Source: Saprospiraceae bacterium (GTDB taxonomy: Bacteria > Bacteroidota > Bacteroidia > Chitinophagales > Saprospiraceae). Taken from it: DNA of 64,000 nucleotides. Positions 19,607 through 31,829 of this stretch are shown piece after piece. Under the pieces are notes generated by a model that saw only the letters and a program-made list of their open reading frames with translations, did not search any database and was not told the DNA's origin. The position numbers and the translations under genes are program-made. Numbering within the stretch: the first letter of the stretch is position 1; the number at the start of each line of letters is the position of its first letter. The stretch is taken from assembly GCA_024103005.1 (NCBI GenBank), contig JAGFJA010000060.1, positions 19,865-83,864 of the forward strand. The letters run 5' to 3'.

Positions 19607-19990
19607 CTATCTTTTTCCTAAAGGAAAAGTTCTGACAATCATTACCAGTTGATTCTCTGTCTCTCTGTAGCCATGGTCATAACAAAAGAAATAGGTTTGA
19701 CCTTTCTGGTTATTGATAAAATGAGTTTGATATTTAAAACGATATCCCATTTTTAATAACTTTTCTTTTGGCACAAATTTGTGAGATTCGTCCTCCGGCA
19801 GAAGACTTTCCAATATTCTGCGATTCTTTGTCAATGCTCCATTGACATTACGGATCACATTATTGGTCTGACTTTTAAGATGGTTGTTGTAATTGTTTCG
19901 GCAGAAGTCATCACAAAACTTTTTATCGGCACGGCCAATAACTTTTTTAGAACAATTAAGGCATTGTTTTACATCGGAGATTGTTTCCAT
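19607..19990 (-). CDS. Small zinc-ribbon protein of unknown function
   Basis: A 127-residue protein of a type common in Bacteroidota. The N-terminus has a four-cysteine treble-clef or zinc-ribbon motif, 'CLNCSKKVIGRADKKFCDDFC' in outline (CxxC at 10-13, CxxxC about 15 residues later), which probably binds zinc. After it comes 'RNNYNNHLK', a helical middle with 'NRRILESLLP', and a C-terminal part with 'KGQTYFFCYDHGY'. The function is unknown; the ribbon suggests nucleic-acid or protein binding. It is convergent with the adhesin gene and transcribed towards its terminator. Confidence 0.75.
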   Translation of the reverse strand: METISDVKQCLNCSKKVIGRADKKFCDDFCRNNYNNHLKSQTNNVIRNVNGALTKNRRILESLLPEDESHKFVPKEKLLKMGYRFKYQTHFINNQKGQTYFFCYDHGYRETENQLVMIVRTFPLGKR

Positions 19991-20173
19991 AAAAAATAAA
20001 TTAATTGGTGATTAATTCAGAAAAATGAGAAGTATTCTAATCAAGTTTCCATTTGTCAAAGATATAAATAAAAACTGATAATAAGAAAGTTGGCTTCAAT
20101 TTATTTTTTAATATCGCAGATATTTATAAGACAAATTTGAATCGAATTAGATTGGGCATATTCCTTTGGGCAC

Positions 20174-20209
20174 AAAAAAAAGGCCATACTTTGAAGTACA
20201 GCCTTTTTT
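20174..20209 (-). terminator. Rho-independent terminator of the rpoBC operon
   Basis: A hairpin with outer stem AAAAAAGGC/GCCTTTTTT and inner stem TACTT/AAGTA, separated by a CA/CA internal loop, lies 23 bp beyond the rpoC stop. Read on the minus strand it ends in a long U run. The A run on the other side makes it potentially bidirectional. Confidence 0.85.
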
Positions 20210-20231
20210 ACAATTATTTGATATACTAGTA

Positions 20232-23200
20232 TTAATACATCACGTTGTCTGAACCATTTTCAGGGAACTGGCCTTCCACACCAACTAATAAGTCATTAAA
20301 TTTACGCAATCCGGTTCCTGCCGGTATTTTCTTACCGATAATAACATTCTCCTTCAATCCGCTCAAATTATCTTTCTTAGCGGCTATTGCGGCAGTACTC
20401 AATACTTTGGTTGTTTCCTGGAATGAGGCCGCCGAAATCCAGCTCTCCGTTCCAAGTGATGACTTGGTAATACCTAATAACAGAGGTGTGGATGTGGCAG
20501 CAGCAGCATCACGATATTCTACCAGTTTGAGATCATCACGTTTCAGTAAGGAGTTTTCCTCTCTGATCTGGCGTATAGTCACTAATTGGCCAGGCCTAAA
20601 TTTATTGCTATCTCCTGAATCTGTAACTACTTTCTTATCAAATACGTAATCATTCTGCTCTAAGAAATCGTACTTTTCTACTGCTTCACCTTCAAGGAAG
20701 TTGGTATCTCCGGGCTCAACTATTTCTACTCTTCTCATCATCTGTCGAATAATCACTTCAATGTGCTTGTCATTGATAGCTATACCCTGAGAACGATATA
20801 CTTCCTGGACTCCATTAACCAAATGCGACTGTACTGCAAAAGGTCCCTTGATATCAAGGATATCTTTAGGAGCGATAGCGCCATCAGATAGAGGCGTACC
20901 GGCCCTTACAAAGTCGCCATCCTGAACGAGGATGTGTTTGGATAATCCGACGAGGTACTTTCTTTCCTGACCGTCTTTAGCCTGGATAGAAACCTCACGG
21001 TTACCTCTCTTAATAGTTCCGAATTTAACGATTCCATCAATCTCGGCAACTACTGCCGGGTTTGATGGGTTTCTTGCTTCAAATAATTCAGTTACTCTTG
21101 GCAAACCACCCGTAATATCCGAAATCTTACCCAATTTACGAGGAATCTTAACAATTACCTGACCTGCCTTGACTGAATCACCGTCATTAATCTGAAGATA
21201 GGATCCAACCGGCAATGAGTAGTTACGCAATTCTCCTCCGCTCTTATCTAAGATACGTATGATAGGAATCTTACGTTTATTTTTACTTTCAATAATTACT
21301 TTTTCTGCATATCCGGTCTGATCGTCCCGTTCAACCCGGTAAGTCACCCCTTCTTCAATCGCTTCAAACTGTGCTTTACCGGCAAATTCAGAGATAATCA
21401 GGGCATTAAACGGATCCCAGTCACAAATCAAATCTCCTTTGGCTACCTTATCGCCATCCTTAAATCTGAGTTTTGCACCATATGGAACGTGCTCTGTATG
21501 AAGCACCTTACCTCCCTTTATTTCGATATTTTTAATCTCACCGGTTCTTGATATTACTACTACAGAAGAAGAACCGTCTTCTTCCTCCTGGACTGCCGTA
21601 CGGATACCATCGAATTCAAGCTTACTGTCATATTTAGCTCGGATCTCACTATCAGATTTTGATACGGAAGCCGTACCACCTGTATGGAATGTACGCAAGG
21701 TAAGCTGTGTTCCCGGTTCACCGATCGACTGTGCAGAAATTATACCGACTGCATCTCCCATCTCAGCGATGCGACCGGTAGCAAGATTTTTACCGTAACA
21801 TTTAGTACATACACCTCTCTTCGTTTCACATGTAAGAACCGATCTGATGGTGACGCTCTCTATACCTGCCTCTTCTATCGCATGAGCAATATTATCATCT
21901 ATATACTCGCCTGCTGCCAGAATCAGTTCATTGGTATCCGGATGCACTACATCATGCAATGTAAACCTTCCGACGATGCGGTTACTTAAGGTTTCGATTA
22001 CTTTTTCATTATCTTTCAAAGCTGAAGTCTCAATGCCTCTAAGGGTATCACAATCCTCTTCAATGATGACAACATCCTGAGCCACATCCACTAATCTTCT
22101 TGTCAGATAACCTGCATCTGCTGTCTTAAGGGCTGTATCCGCAAGACCTTTTCGAGCACCGTGTGTAGAGATAAAGTATTCCAGTACTGACAAACCTTCG
22201 ATGAAGGAGGACAAAATCGGGTTTTCAATGATTGCTCCACCTGTATCACCGGATTTTCTGGGTTTAGCCATCAGTCCCCTTAGACCACACAACTGTTTGA
22301 TCTGTTGCTTGGAACCTCTTGCTCCTGAATCCAGCATCATAAATACTGAATTGAAACCTTGTTTATCGCTACTCAACTCTTTCATCAGAGAGTTGGTAAT
22401 CATATTATCAGCAAACGTCCATTTATCAATCGTCTGGTTATATCTTTCGTTATTGGTAATCAAACCCATATTGTAGTGCTCAACGATTTCATCTACCTGG
22501 TTCTGCGCATTAGCAATTACAGTCTCCTTAAGCTTTGGAATGATTAAGTCTCCCAAATTAAAGGACAATCCTCCTTTAAATGACCAGAAATACCCAAGTT
22601 CCTTAATACCATCCAGGAAATCAGCGGTAACAGAAAAGTCTGTTCTTCTGATTATATCGTTGATGACTTTCTTCAAATTTTTCTTGGTAAGTAACTCGTT
22701 GATATACGGTACACTTTGCGGTACTGCTCTATTAAACAATACTCTTCCCACCGTAGTGTCAATGAGCTTATATACCATTACTCCATTCTCTTCCACTCTC
22801 TCCCTGACTTTAATTTCGGCATGGAGATCAACTTTTTGCTCATTTAACGCAATAATCACCTCTTCGGAAGAATAGAACTTCATCCCCTGACCTTTGATAA
22901 TCAGGTCGTCTTTGCTGGTCTTTGGTTTTGTCAGGTAATATAATCCCAATACCATGTCCTGAGAAGGAAGGGTTACAGGAGAACCATCCTGGGGGTTAAG
23001 CATGTTGTGTGAAGAAAGCATCAACAATTGAGCTTCGATAATAGATGCCTGACTAAGCGGCACGTGTACCGCCATCTGGTCACCGTCGAAGTCGGCGTTG
23101 AATGCACTACATACCAATGGATGTAACTGAATCGCCTTACCTTCGATAAGCTTTGGCTGGAATGCCTGAATTGACAATCTGTGGAGTGTCGGTGCCCGGT

Positions 23201-24515
23201 TTAAAAGGACCGGGTGTCCTTTCAGAATATTCTCAAGAATTTCCCAAATAACGGAATCTTTTCTTTCAACTAATTTTTTAGCAGACTTAACTGTTTTTAC
23301 TATACCCCTCTCAATTAGCTTTCTGATGATAAAAGGCTTAAACAACTCAGATGCCATTCCTTTTGGAATTCCACATTCGTGCAACTTCAAAGTAGGACCT
23401 ACTACAATCACCGAACGACCGGAATAGTCAACCCTCTTACCTAAGAGGTTTTGGCGGAAACGACCTTGCTTACCTTTCAGGATATCAGATAAAGACTTGA
23501 GCGCGCGTCCACCCTCAGCTTTGACAGCATTGGACTTACGCGAATTGTCAAATAGGCTGTCGATAGATTCCTGCAGCATCCTCTTCTCATTTCGAAGGAT
23601 AACTTCAGGAGCTTTAATTTCCAAAAGTCGCTTCAAACGGTTATTTCGTATAATAACTCTTCTGTATAAGTCATTAAGATCTGAGCTTGCAAAACGACCA
23701 CCATCCAATGGAACCAATGGTCTAAGTTCTGGTGGGATTACCGGTAAATACTGAATAACGGCCCAATCCGGACGATTTTCAGTAGATTCCATTCCTTCAC
23801 GGAAAGATTCAACCACTCTGAGGCGTTTCAACGCTTCAGATTTTCTTTGCTGAGAAGTCTCCGTGCTTGCCATGTGTCTAAGCTCATAAGAAAGCTGATC
23901 CAGATCAATTCCCATCAACAAATCACGGACAGCTTCGGCACCCATTTTAGCGATAAACTTATCAGGATGAGTATCATCCAGAAGCTGATTATCTTTTGGA
24001 AGAGAATCAAGAATTTCAAAATATTCCTCTTCTGCCAGTAAGTCCAGTTTATTTACGCCGCTTGACTCCTTCACTCCCGGCTGAATCACTACATACCTTT
24101 CATAGTAAATGATTGATTCGAGCTTCTTGGAAGAAACACCAAGCAAATAACCTATTTTATTGGGTAGCGACCTGAAAAACCAGATATGTACTATTGGCAC
24201 CACCAACTTGATGTGACCCATACGTTCTCGTCTGACTTTCTTTTCCGTTACCTCAACACCACAGCGGTCACACACGATATTCTTATAGCGGATACGTTTG
24301 TATTTACCGCAATAACATTCGTAGTCTTTTACAGGTCCGAAAATTCTTTCACAGAAAAGTCCGTCACGTTCCGGCTTATATGAGCGATAGTTGATTGTTT
24401 CAGGCTTCAGAACCTCACCATAAGAACGCTCCAAAATTTCGTCAGGGCTTGCCAGGCGAATGGTAATTGACGAAAAATTTTGTTTTGGTGCTGAATTCTT
24501 TTTCTTTAATGACAT
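20232..24515 (-). CDS. rpoC: DNA-directed RNA polymerase subunit beta'
   Basis: Catalytic beta' subunit of RNA polymerase. The N-terminal zinc ribbon uses Cys67, Cys69, Cys82 and Cys85. The invariant active-site motif NADFDGDQM binds the catalytic magnesium through Asp475, Asp477 and Asp479. A second four-cysteine zinc site ('[15 protein letters not shown]') is near residues 893-907, followed by '[21 protein letters not shown]', the trigger-loop region. The 1427 residues are the usual Bacteroidota length. It follows rpoB after ~70 bp and is the last gene of the block before the terminator. Confidence 0.99.
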   Translation of the reverse strand: MSLKKKNSAPKQNFSSITIRLASPDEILERSYGEVLKPETINYRSYKPERDGLFCERIFGPVKDYECYCGKYKRIRYKNIVCDRCGVEVTEKKVRRERMGHIKLVVPIVHIWFFRSLPNKIGYLLGVSSKKLESIIYYERYVVIQPGVKESSGVNKLDLLAEEEYFEILDSLPKDNQLLDDTHPDKFIAKMGAEAVRDLLMGIDLDQLSYELRHMASTETSQQRKSEALKRLRVVESFREGMESTENRPDWAVIQYLPVIPPELRPLVPLDGGRFASSDLNDLYRRVIIRNNRLKRLLEIKAPEVILRNEKRMLQESIDSLFDNSRKSNAVKAEGGRALKSLSDILKGKQGRFRQNLLGKRVDYSGRSVIVVGPTLKLHECGIPKGMASELFKPFIIRKLIERGIVKTVKSAKKLVERKDSVIWEILENILKGHPVLLNRAPTLHRLSIQAFQPKLIEGKAIQLHPLVCSAFNADFDGDQMAVHVPLSQASIIEAQLLMLSSHNMLNPQDGSPVTLPSQDMVLGLYYLTKPKTSKDDLIIKGQGMKFYSSEEVIIALNEQKVDLHAEIKVRERVEENGVMVYKLIDTTVGRVLFNRAVPQSVPYINELLTKKNLKKVINDIIRRTDFSVTADFLDGIKELGYFWSFKGGLSFNLGDLIIPKLKETVIANAQNQVDEIVEHYNMGLITNNERYNQTIDKWTFADNMITNSLMKELSSDKQGFNSVFMMLDSGARGSKQQIKQLCGLRGLMAKPRKSGDTGGAIIENPILSSFIEGLSVLEYFISTHGARKGLADTALKTADAGYLTRRLVDVAQDVVIIEEDCDTLRGIETSALKDNEKVIETLSNRIVGRFTLHDVVHPDTNELILAAGEYIDDNIAHAIEEAGIESVTIRSVLTCETKRGVCTKCYGKNLATGRIAEMGDAVGIISAQSIGEPGTQLTLRTFHTGGTASVSKSDSEIRAKYDSKLEFDGIRTAVQEEEDGSSSVVVISRTGEIKNIEIKGGKVLHTEHVPYGAKLRFKDGDKVAKGDLICDWDPFNALIISEFAGKAQFEAIEEGVTYRVERDDQTGYAEKVIIESKNKRKIPIIRILDKSGGELRNYSLPVGSYLQINDGDSVKAGQVIVKIPRKLGKISDITGGLPRVTELFEARNPSNPAVVAEIDGIVKFGTIKRGNREVSIQAKDGQERKYLVGLSKHILVQDGDFVRAGTPLSDGAIAPKDILDIKGPFAVQSHLVNGVQEVYRSQGIAINDKHIEVIIRQMMRRVEIVEPGDTNFLEGEAVEKYDFLEQNDYVFDKKVVTDSGDSNKFRPGQLVTIRQIREENSLLKRDDLKLVEYRDAAAATSTPLLLGITKSSLGTESWISAASFQETTKVLSTAAIAAKKDNLSGLKENVIIGKKIPAGTGLRKFNDLLVGVEGQFPENGSDNVMY

Positions 24516-24584
24516 AATTTATATAAAAGTTATTGGGTTCAAAATAAGACAACAATTAAGGACTCATTCATCGAGCCATTCATA

Positions 24585-27500
24585 TCAATCAAAGCCTACA
24601 TCAAGTGCCAGGCCTCTCAATTCATGAACCAATACGTTGAATGATTCCGGAATATTAGGTTCAGGCAGATTGTCTCCCTTGACAATAGCTTCATAAGCCT
24701 TGGATCTGCCCTGAATGTCGTCAGACTTAATTGTCAGCAATTCCCTTAGGATATTGGAAGCGCCGTAAGCTTCAAGAGCCCATACTTCCATCTCACCAAA
24801 ACGCTGACCACCAAACTGAGCCTTTCCGCCCAATGGTTGTTGTGTAATAAGTGAATACGGTCCGGTACTTCTTGCGTGCATCTTGTCATCTACCATGTGT
24901 GAAAGTTTCAACATGTAGATAACACCTACTGTGGCTTTCTGGTGGAACCTGTCTCCTGTCTCGCCGTCATACAGATATGTTTGTCCCAGTTCAGGCAAAT
25001 CAGCTTTTTTCAATTCCTGAGCTATTTCATCCAGGTTTGCTCCGTCAAATATCGGAGTGGCATATTTAATATTTAGCTTATCCCCTGCCCAACCAAGTAC
25101 TGTTTCAAATATCTGACCCAGGTTCATCCTCGAAGGTACACCAAGTGGGTTCAGAACGATGTCAACCGGAGTTCCGTCTTCAAGGAAAGGCATATCTTCT
25201 ACTCGTACTATGCGAGATACAATTCCTTTGTTTCCGTGCCTTCCGGCTAATTTATCACCTACCTTAAGCTTGCGTTTCTTGGCTATGTAAACCTTAGCTA
25301 ATTTTAACACACCGGCAGGCAATTCATCTCCGATACTAATATTAAATTTCTCACGCTTATAATGTCCCAATTCTTCATTGACCTTAATACTATAATTGTG
25401 TAGCATTCTGACGATCAATGAATTGGTAGCATCATCATCGGTCCATTGTGCGTAATCAACAATACTGTAATCTATTGCCTTCAAAACGGTCTTATTAAAC
25501 TTAGAGCCTTTGGCAAGCATCTCCTCTCCATAAATAGATTTGATACCTGTCGTAACTTTATTTTTAACAAGGACAAGTAATTTATCTATCAGCGTAGTTT
25601 TCATCTCGTTCAACACTACCTGATGTTCATCTTCCAGTTTATCCAGCAGGTCTTTCTCCTGAACTTTCTGGATCTTATCTTTTTTTGCTCTTGCAAATAA
25701 TTGTTTGTCGATAACCACACCTTCAATAGATGGTGGACACTTTAAGGATGCATCTTTCACATCACCTGCCTTGTCACCAAAGATAGCACGGAGTAATTTT
25801 TCTTCCGGAGTAGGATCTGATTCACCTTTTGGTGTGATTTTACCGATCAGGATATCACCTTCATTGACCCAGGCACCGATTCTGATAATTCCGTTATCGT
25901 CCAGGTCTTTGGTTGCTTCTTCACTAACATTTGGTATATCCGGAGTTAATTCTTCTTCACCCAACTTGGTATCCCGAACGTCCAGTTCAAAATGTTCAAT
26001 GTGTATAGACGAGAAAATATCTTCCCTAACCACTCTTTCAGACAATACGATGGCATCTTCAAAGTTATAACCTTTCCATGGCATAAAGGCCACTTTGAGG
26101 TTTTGCCCCAAGGCCAGTTCACCATTTTCCGTCGCATAACCTTCACAAAGAACAGTTCCAGCAACCACTCTCATACCTTTCTTAACAATTGGCTTAAGGT
26201 TGATACAAGTACCCTGGTTGGTTCTAAGGAATTTAGTCAATGTATATGTTTTCACATTATCCTCAAAGGAAACCAGTTGATCTTCTTCGCTTCGGTCATA
26301 TCTGATAACAATCTTTGAGGCATCAACATAATCTACAATACCATCACCTTCTGCATTAATAAGCATACGTGAATCCCTGGCCACTTTTCCTTCCAGACCT
26401 GTACCTACAATAGGAGATGAAGGTCTAATGAGCGGAACAGCCTGACGTTGCATGTTTGATCCCATGAGAGCACGGTTGGCGTCATCATTTTCCAAAAAAG
26501 GAATCAAGGATGCAGAGATACCTACAATCTGGTTTGGAGCAACATCAATGTATTCAACCTCGCCTGGCTCAAGAACCGGGAATTCACCCTGATCTCTTGC
26601 CTTAATTCTTTCACTAAGGATATCCCCTTCTTTACCGATAGGAGTATTTGCCTGAGCTATTTTCTTGTAGTCTTCAGCTTCTGCTGACAAGTATTCAACA
26701 TCAGATGCCAAGTCAACTTTACCATCATGAACTTTTCGGTATGGTGTCTCAAGAAAGCCCATTTTATTAATCTTTGCATGGACACAAAGTGTAGAGATCA
26801 AACCGATGTTTGGTCCCTCCGGAGTTTCAATGGTACAAAGTCTTCCGTAGTGCGAATAGTGAACGTCACGTACCTCAAAACCGGCTCTTTCGCGGGACAA
26901 ACCACCGGGTCCGAGAGCAGAGATACGACGTTTGTGTGTTATTTCAGCTAATGGATTGGTCTGGTCCAGGAACTGTGAGAGCTGTGAGGTACCAAAGAAT
27001 GAATTGATTACAGAAGATAATGTTCTGGCATTAATCAAATCAATCGGTGTAAATACTTCATTATCACGCACATTCATTCTTTCGCGGATGGTACGTGCCA
27101 TACGGGCTAATCCCACACCGAACTGTGCGAACAACTGTTCGCCTACCGTTCTAACACGGCGATTACTAAGATGGTCGATGTCATCAAGTTCAGCTTTTTG
27201 ATTCATTAACGATACCAGATATTTCACAATCATGATAATATCCTCCTTAGTAAGGACCATAGTTGAAGGATCGGTAGTCAGACCAAGTTTTCTGTTCAAC
27301 TTGTATCGACCTACCTCACCCAGGTTGTATCTTTTATCAGAGAAGAAAAGTTTATCGATGATACTTCTGGCGGTTTCTTCGTCAGGTGGTTCAGCACCCC
27401 TCAATTGGCGATAAATATATTCTACGGCTTCGATTTCACTACTTGCCGTATCTTTTTGCAAAGTATTATAGATAATGGTATAATCTTCAGTAATATCTTC

Positions 27501-28406
27501 CTTTTGGAGAATTACGGTATCTATACCGGCATCCAAAATCAGATCGAAATGGGATTCTTCAAGGACAACATCCCGTTCGAGGATGATTTCATTTCTTTCT
27601 ACTGTGACCACTTCGCCGGTGTCTTCATCAACGAAGTCTTCAGTCCATTTTCTCAAAACCCTGGCAGCCAATTTTCGACCTATGGCTTTTTGTAAATCTT
27701 TCTTTTTAGCCGGAATTTCTTCAGAAAGCCCAAAGATTTCAAGAATATCTTTATCAGAGTCAAAACCGATAGCCCGAAGGAGGGTTGTTACAGGGAATTT
27801 TTTCTTACGGTCAATATACGCATACATTACGGTATTAATGTCCGTGGCAAATTCCATCCATGCGCCCTTGAAAGGAATCACTCTGGCTGAATAAATTTTT
27901 GTTCCATTCGGGTGAAAAGTCTGACTAAAGAATACACCGGGGGAACGATGAAGCTGGGAGACAACAACTCGCTGAGCACCATTAATAACAAAAGTGCCTT
28001 TAGGCGTCATGTAAGGGATATTTCCAAGGAATACATCCTGAACAATAGTCTGAAAATCAACGTGTTCTTCATCATTACAGGAAAGTCTTAATTTAGCCTT
28101 CAAAGGAAGACTATAAGTCAAACCTCGCTGCATACACTCATCAATATCGTATCTTGGAGGGTCAATATAATAATCAAGAAATTCAAGAACAAAAATATTC
28201 CTGGCATCACTGATAGGGAAATTTTCCTGAAAAACCCGGTATAAACCTTCATTAATACGATTTTCGGGTGTGGTTTCCAATTGGAAAAATTCTTTAAATG
28301 ACTTTAGCTGGATTTCGAGTAAATCCGGTTGATAATCAGCCAATTTAATTTTTCCGAAATTATGTCTATTTAACTCGCTATTGAGGGAGGCTACGTTTGA
28401 ATTCAT
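24585..28406 (-). CDS. rpoB: DNA-directed RNA polymerase subunit beta
   Basis: Beta subunit of RNA polymerase, which with beta' forms the active-site cleft and the rifampicin pocket. The rifampicin region is recognisable as '[20 protein letters not shown]' followed by '[19 protein letters not shown]' (about 470-507); these residues are the sensitive-type family sequence at the positions I can compare. '[12 protein letters not shown]' and the C-terminal '[12 protein letters not shown]' motif, which contacts beta', are present. At 1273 residues it is the standard length. A 230-bp gap with a strong hairpin separates it from rplL. Confidence 0.99.
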   Translation of the reverse strand: MNSNVASLNSELNRHNFGKIKLADYQPDLLEIQLKSFKEFFQLETTPENRINEGLYRVFQENFPISDARNIFVLEFLDYYIDPPRYDIDECMQRGLTYSLPLKAKLRLSCNDEEHVDFQTIVQDVFLGNIPYMTPKGTFVINGAQRVVVSQLHRSPGVFFSQTFHPNGTKIYSARVIPFKGAWMEFATDINTVMYAYIDRKKKFPVTTLLRAIGFDSDKDILEIFGLSEEIPAKKKDLQKAIGRKLAARVLRKWTEDFVDEDTGEVVTVERNEIILERDVVLEESHFDLILDAGIDTVILQKEDITEDYTIIYNTLQKDTASSEIEAVEYIYRQLRGAEPPDEETARSIIDKLFFSDKRYNLGEVGRYKLNRKLGLTTDPSTMVLTKEDIIMIVKYLVSLMNQKAELDDIDHLSNRRVRTVGEQLFAQFGVGLARMARTIRERMNVRDNEVFTPIDLINARTLSSVINSFFGTSQLSQFLDQTNPLAEITHKRRISALGPGGLSRERAGFEVRDVHYSHYGRLCTIETPEGPNIGLISTLCVHAKINKMGFLETPYRKVHDGKVDLASDVEYLSAEAEDYKKIAQANTPIGKEGDILSERIKARDQGEFPVLEPGEVEYIDVAPNQIVGISASLIPFLENDDANRALMGSNMQRQAVPLIRPSSPIVGTGLEGKVARDSRMLINAEGDGIVDYVDASKIVIRYDRSEEDQLVSFEDNVKTYTLTKFLRTNQGTCINLKPIVKKGMRVVAGTVLCEGYATENGELALGQNLKVAFMPWKGYNFEDAIVLSERVVREDIFSSIHIEHFELDVRDTKLGEEELTPDIPNVSEEATKDLDDNGIIRIGAWVNEGDILIGKITPKGESDPTPEEKLLRAIFGDKAGDVKDASLKCPPSIEGVVIDKQLFARAKKDKIQKVQEKDLLDKLEDEHQVVLNEMKTTLIDKLLVLVKNKVTTGIKSIYGEEMLAKGSKFNKTVLKAIDYSIVDYAQWTDDDATNSLIVRMLHNYSIKVNEELGHYKREKFNISIGDELPAGVLKLAKVYIAKKRKLKVGDKLAGRHGNKGIVSRIVRVEDMPFLEDGTPVDIVLNPLGVPSRMNLGQIFETVLGWAGDKLNIKYATPIFDGANLDEIAQELKKADLPELGQTYLYDGETGDRFHQKATVGVIYMLKLSHMVDDKMHARSTGPYSLITQQPLGGKAQFGGQRFGEMEVWALEAYGASNILRELLTIKSDDIQGRSKAYEAIVKGDNLPEPNIPESFNVLVHELRGLALDVGFD

Positions 28407-28516
28407 TAGACCGATCTATTTTTATGATGTAGATGTAATCCTGGATTACGTGGGATATTGAAATTAATAATTGCGATTTATTTAACAGCAATTTTATGTC
28501 CGGTATAATATAGTCA

Positions 28517-28555
28517 TAGGCTTAGCAGGGTTATACACTAACCTTACTAAGCCTA
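28517..28555 (-). promoter_or_regulatory. Long RNA hairpin between rplL and rpoB
   Basis: TAGGCTTAG pairs perfectly with CTAAGCCTA (9 bp), and an inner GGTTA/TAACC stem sits inside. No U run follows on the minus strand, so it is unlikely to be a simple terminator. In E. coli the rplL-rpoB gap holds a partial attenuator and an RNase III processing site; an equivalent role is plausible here. Confidence 0.55.
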
Positions 28556-28637
28556 ATCAATATAGAATATTACTTTAATTAGCAACACTACGTTTATACC
28601 AAACAGCAAACTATTGCTTTTGGTTTTGAATTAAATA

Positions 28638-29018
28638 TTACTTAATCTCCACCTCAGCACCGGCAGCATCCAATGCAGCCTTGATTGAGTCTGCTTCATC
28701 CTTAGATACACCATTTTTCAAAGGTGCAGGTGCAGCATCGACGATGTCCTTAGCCTCTTTTAAGCCCAAGTTCAACAAAGTCTTAACTTCTTTCACTACA
28801 GCAAGTTTGTTAGCTCCTGCAGATTTCAAAATAACATCAAATTCAGTTTGCGCTGCTGTTGCTGCAGCTTCGCCACCTCCAGCAACAGGTCCTGCAACTG
28901 CAACAGCTGCTGCAGCAGGCTCTATACCATATTCTTCTTTGAGGATAGCTGCTAATTCGTTAACTTCTTTAACTGTCAGGTTAACCAATTGTTCTGCGAA
29001 AGATTTTAAATCCGCCAT
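28638..29018 (-). CDS. rplL: 50S ribosomal protein L7/L12
   Basis: Stalk protein of the large ribosomal subunit that recruits and activates translation GTPases. The N-terminal dimerisation helices ('[20 protein letters not shown]') are followed by an Ala/Gly-rich hinge (about residues 38-55) and the C-terminal domain with '[20 protein letters not shown]'. I place the start at 29018, giving 126 residues; an ATG nine codons upstream would add a poorly conserved leader. It lies about 95 bp downstream of rplJ. Confidence 0.97.
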   Translation of the reverse strand: MADLKSFAEQLVNLTVKEVNELAAILKEEYGIEPAAAAVAVAGPVAGGGEAAATAAQTEFDVILKSAGANKLAVVKEVKTLLNLGLKEAKDIVDAAPAPLKNGVSKDEADSIKAALDAAGAEVEIK

Positions 29019-29111
29019 TGTAAATAATTTTTTAAATTTAGTCAATAAATATATTATTGCGTAAAGCTTGGAAGCCGTATTGCATTGGGGATAAAATTAT
29101 CCCGGATTAAA

Positions 29112-29639
29112 TTAATTAGCTCTTTCTTCGAGTGTTTTAAGCAATCCTGCGATAGTCGAACCGCCTGATTTAAGGGCAGAAACAACATTCTTAGCAGGAG
29201 ATTGCAACAAGCCGATGATTTCGCCAATAAGTTCTTCCTTAGATTTCAACTTAGTCAGAACTTCAATCTGATCATCTCCAACATAAACAGAAGAATCAAT
29301 GTAAGCAGCTTTCAGAATGGGCTTACTATTGGTCTTTCTGAATTTTTCAATGATTCTTGCAGGGATATTGGCAGTTTCACAAAACAAAACTGCTGTAGGG
29401 CCTTCAAGAGCATTGTATAAATCGGAATAGTTCTTAGATTCATCACCTGCTTCAAGAGCTTTCTTGATCAGTGTATTTTTAACTACCTGCATCTGAACAT
29501 TTTGCTCAAAGCATAATTTTCTGAAGCTATTCACTTGCATAACGGTCAGTGAAGAAGCATCAGTTAAGTAGAAAAAGGTAGAGTTTTCGAATCTTTCTTT
29601 CAGATCCTCTATCACCTGTGTTTTTTGTGCTTTATTCAT
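29112..29639 (-). CDS. rplJ: 50S ribosomal protein L10
   Basis: Base of the ribosomal stalk; it binds 23S rRNA and carries L7/L12 dimers on its C-terminal helix. The 175 residues include 'LKERFENSTFFYLTDASSLT' near the N-terminus and 'VVKNTLIKKALE' in the rRNA-binding part. Only 21 bp separate it from rplA, so there is no room for a long L10 leader of the kind that regulates rplJL in E. coli. Confidence 0.97.
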   Translation of the reverse strand: MNKAQKTQVIEDLKERFENSTFFYLTDASSLTVMQVNSFRKLCFEQNVQMQVVKNTLIKKALEAGDESKNYSDLYNALEGPTAVLFCETANIPARIIEKFRKTNSKPILKAAYIDSSVYVGDDQIEVLTKLKSKEELIGEIIGLLQSPAKNVVSALKSGGSTIAGLLKTLEERAN

Positions 29640-29660
29640 ATCTGTCAGTCTTGATAGTTA

Positions 29661-30353
29661 TTATTTAATAGTTCGGGTATCTACTTTAACGCCGGGACTC
29701 ATAGTAGAAGCAACTGTAATTGACTTCATATATGCTCCTTTAGCGGAAGAAGGTTTCATTTTATTGAGTGTTTGAAGCAATTCAGTTGTATTATCAGCCA
29801 ATTGAGCCGGAGTAAAAGAAATCCGGCCTACAGATGTATGAATAATTCCATACTTATCAACACGGAAAGAAATTTTACCTTTTTTAACTTCTGATACAGC
29901 AGCAGCAACATCATTGGTTACTGTACCTGTCTTAGGGTTGGGCATCAGGCCTCGCGGTCCCAGCACTCTAGCAATCTTACCCATCTTAGCCATAACTCCC
30001 GGCATTGCAATTACAACATCCACATCCGTCCAGCCACCTGCAACTTTATCAATCAGCTCATCCAATCCGACATATTCAGCTCCGGCTGCTTTAGCTTCCT
30101 CTTCTTTCTCCGGAGTGCAAAAAACAGCAACTGTTTTAGATTTACCTGTACCATGAGGTAAAGAAACGGTTCCTCGAATAGCCTGATCAGCTTTTCTAGG
30201 GTCCACACCAAGTTTAACGTGAACATCCACAGATGCATCGAACTTAGCGTAGTTTGCTTCTTTTACGGCTGCCATTGCATCTTCGAGCCCATATAATTTA
30301 TTGGGGTCAATCTTAGCCTGAGAAGCTTTTTGTTTTTTAGTTAATTTAGACAT
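29661..30353 (-). CDS. rplA: 50S ribosomal protein L1
   Basis: L1 stalk protein that moves deacylated tRNA out of the E site and, in many bacteria, represses its own operon. '[20 protein letters not shown]', '[19 protein letters not shown]' and 'GTVTNDV' are hallmark segments. I prefer the ATG at 30353 (230 residues), giving '[12 protein letters not shown]', over the one seven codons upstream. It is directly between rplK and rplJ. Confidence 0.97.
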   Translation of the reverse strand: MSKLTKKQKASQAKIDPNKLYGLEDAMAAVKEANYAKFDASVDVHVKLGVDPRKADQAIRGTVSLPHGTGKSKTVAVFCTPEKEEEAKAAGAEYVGLDELIDKVAGGWTDVDVVIAMPGVMAKMGKIARVLGPRGLMPNPKTGTVTNDVAAAVSEVKKGKISFRVDKYGIIHTSVGRISFTPAQLADNTTELLQTLNKMKPSSAKGAYMKSITVASTMSPGVKVDTRTIK

Positions 30354-30421
30354 CTCAAAATGTTTTAAGGTCACACGTTGAATTCAGATTCAACTCCCTT
30401 CTGTTATAAAATAAAATTCAA

Positions 30422-30865
30422 TTAATTATCCCAAGGCGCTGTACCTTCGACAGTTATACCCAATGAGCGCGCTGTACCGGCCACCATTTTCATGGCGCTT
30501 TCGATGGTAAGTGCATTCAGATCGGGCATCTTATCCTCTGCAATTTGTTTTACCTGATCCCATGTAACTTTACCTACCTTATTACGGTTTGGCTCAGCGG
30601 AACCTTTCTTAGCACCGGACAGTTCCATCAATTGCACTGAGGCAGGTGCAGTTTTGATAACAAAGTCAAAAGATTTGTCTTTATAAACAGTAATTACTAC
30701 CGGACAAACCTTGCCCATTTTATCCTGAGTTTCGGCGTTAAATCTCTTACAAAATTCCATGATATTAACACCTTTAGCACCTAGAGCAGGACCTACCGGT
30801 GGTGCCGGATTGGCTTGTCCGCCTTTCACTTGCAGCTTGATTTTTACTTCAACCTCTTTTGCCAT
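30422..30865 (-). CDS. rplK: 50S ribosomal protein L11
   Basis: Binds the GTPase-associated centre of 23S rRNA and takes part in factor binding and stringent-response signalling. The N-terminal '[19 protein letters not shown]' and C-terminal '[18 protein letters not shown]' segments are typical. The 147 residues are the standard size. It follows nusG after 48 bp, in which a small hairpin is found. Confidence 0.98.
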   Translation of the reverse strand: MAKEVEVKIKLQVKGGQANPAPPVGPALGAKGVNIMEFCKRFNAETQDKMGKVCPVVITVYKDKSFDFVIKTAPASVQLMELSGAKKGSAEPNRNKVGKVTWDQVKQIAEDKMPDLNALTIESAMKMVAGTARSLGITVEGTAPWDN

Positions 30866-30913
30866 AATTTTAGATTTGTTTATGTTCTAAGGGTGTGATT
30901 GCGACCCTTCAAA

Positions 30914-31483
30914 TTATTTTTTTTCAACCTGGATGAAATTCAGCTCAACTTCAGCTCCTCTACCAAAAATTTTGACAATAACTTTCAGCTTTTTCTTCTC
31001 TTCATTTACCTCTTTGATATCTCCCACGAAATCGTTGAATGGTCCATCAATGATTCTTATGGTTTCTCCCACAATAAATGGTTCAAGCATTGCTTCGTCC
31101 ATATCCTGAGATTCGTCAATCTTACCCAAGAGTCGGTTGGCTTCTGCGTCCTGCATAGGGATTGGCTTCTGACCACCTAAGAAATGAATGACATTCGGGA
31201 TACTGCTGATAGCCTGAATTATCTCTCCTGATAGCTTTTTAGATACTGCTTCGACCAGAATATATCCTCCAAGAATATTTCTTTCTCGGATAACTTTCTT
31301 ACCTTTTTCAATTTTGTAAACTTTTTCAGTAGGTACAACAACTTGTGTAACAATTTGCTGCCATCCTGACCTCAGCAATTCTAAATCAATAGCTTCTTTA
31401 GCCTTCTTTTCTTTACCGCTAATAACCCTAAGTGAATACCACTTTCGGTCATTTGGTACAATTACTTCAGGAGATTCAGACAT
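30914..31483 (-). CDS. nusG: Transcription termination/antitermination factor NusG
   Basis: Universal elongation factor (Spt5 homologue) that binds RNA polymerase through its NGN domain and Rho or the ribosome through its KOW domain. The NGN domain opens with 'KWYSLRVISGKEKKAKEAI' (about 15-120). The KOW domain is 'GETIRIIDGPFNDFVGDIKE' onward (about 130-189). It lies 3 bp after secE, the widely conserved secE-nusG pair. Confidence 0.98.
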   Translation of the reverse strand: MSESPEVIVPNDRKWYSLRVISGKEKKAKEAIDLELLRSGWQQIVTQVVVPTEKVYKIEKGKKVIRERNILGGYILVEAVSKKLSGEIIQAISSIPNVIHFLGGQKPIPMQDAEANRLLGKIDESQDMDEAMLEPFIVGETIRIIDGPFNDFVGDIKEVNEEKKKLKVIVKIFGRGAEVELNFIQVEKK

Positions 31484-31486
31484 TGA

Positions 31487-31678
31487 TTATTTAATTTTAT
31501 AGATAAAATCAACTACCTGATTTACCACGCCATCCATTCCAAAAATTAGCAGGGTAAGAATCAATAAACCTACGATGGTAGCGACAGTGCTTCCCATTAA
31601 AGATACGCGATCCGGCCATTCGACCTTGTGCATCAATTCGTAATAGGAATCTTTAATATAAGCTGTTATCTTATCCAT
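31487..31678 (-). CDS. secE: Preprotein translocase subunit SecE
   Basis: Small clamp subunit of the SecYEG channel, in the inner membrane. Its 63 residues start with 'MDKITAYIKDSYYELMHKVE', followed by the conserved 'WPD' and one transmembrane helix (about 30-52). The frame stays open upstream through the tRNA-Trp gene, but that part is not coding; I therefore start at the ATG at 31678, just after the tRNA. It is the short, single-helix form usual outside gammaproteobacteria. Confidence 0.96.
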   Translation of the reverse strand: MDKITAYIKDSYYELMHKVEWPDRVSLMGSTVATIVGLLILTLLIFGMDGVVNQVVDFIYKIK

Positions 31679-31691
31679 TTCAATTTGTTTG

Positions 31692-31764
<73 letters not shown>

Positions 31765-31829
31765 AATTAAGCGACACAAGCACCCCTTATTGAAGTGCTC
31801 ATGTCGTCAAAATTATTTTAAAATTTCAT

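Noticed and set aside
28681..29064. 127-codon frame antisense to rplL
   Set aside because: It is an Ala-rich shadow of the rplL hinge codons on the opposite strand.
29640..29660. L10-type leader RNA upstream of rplJ
   Set aside because: The gap is only 21 bp, too short for the structured leader.
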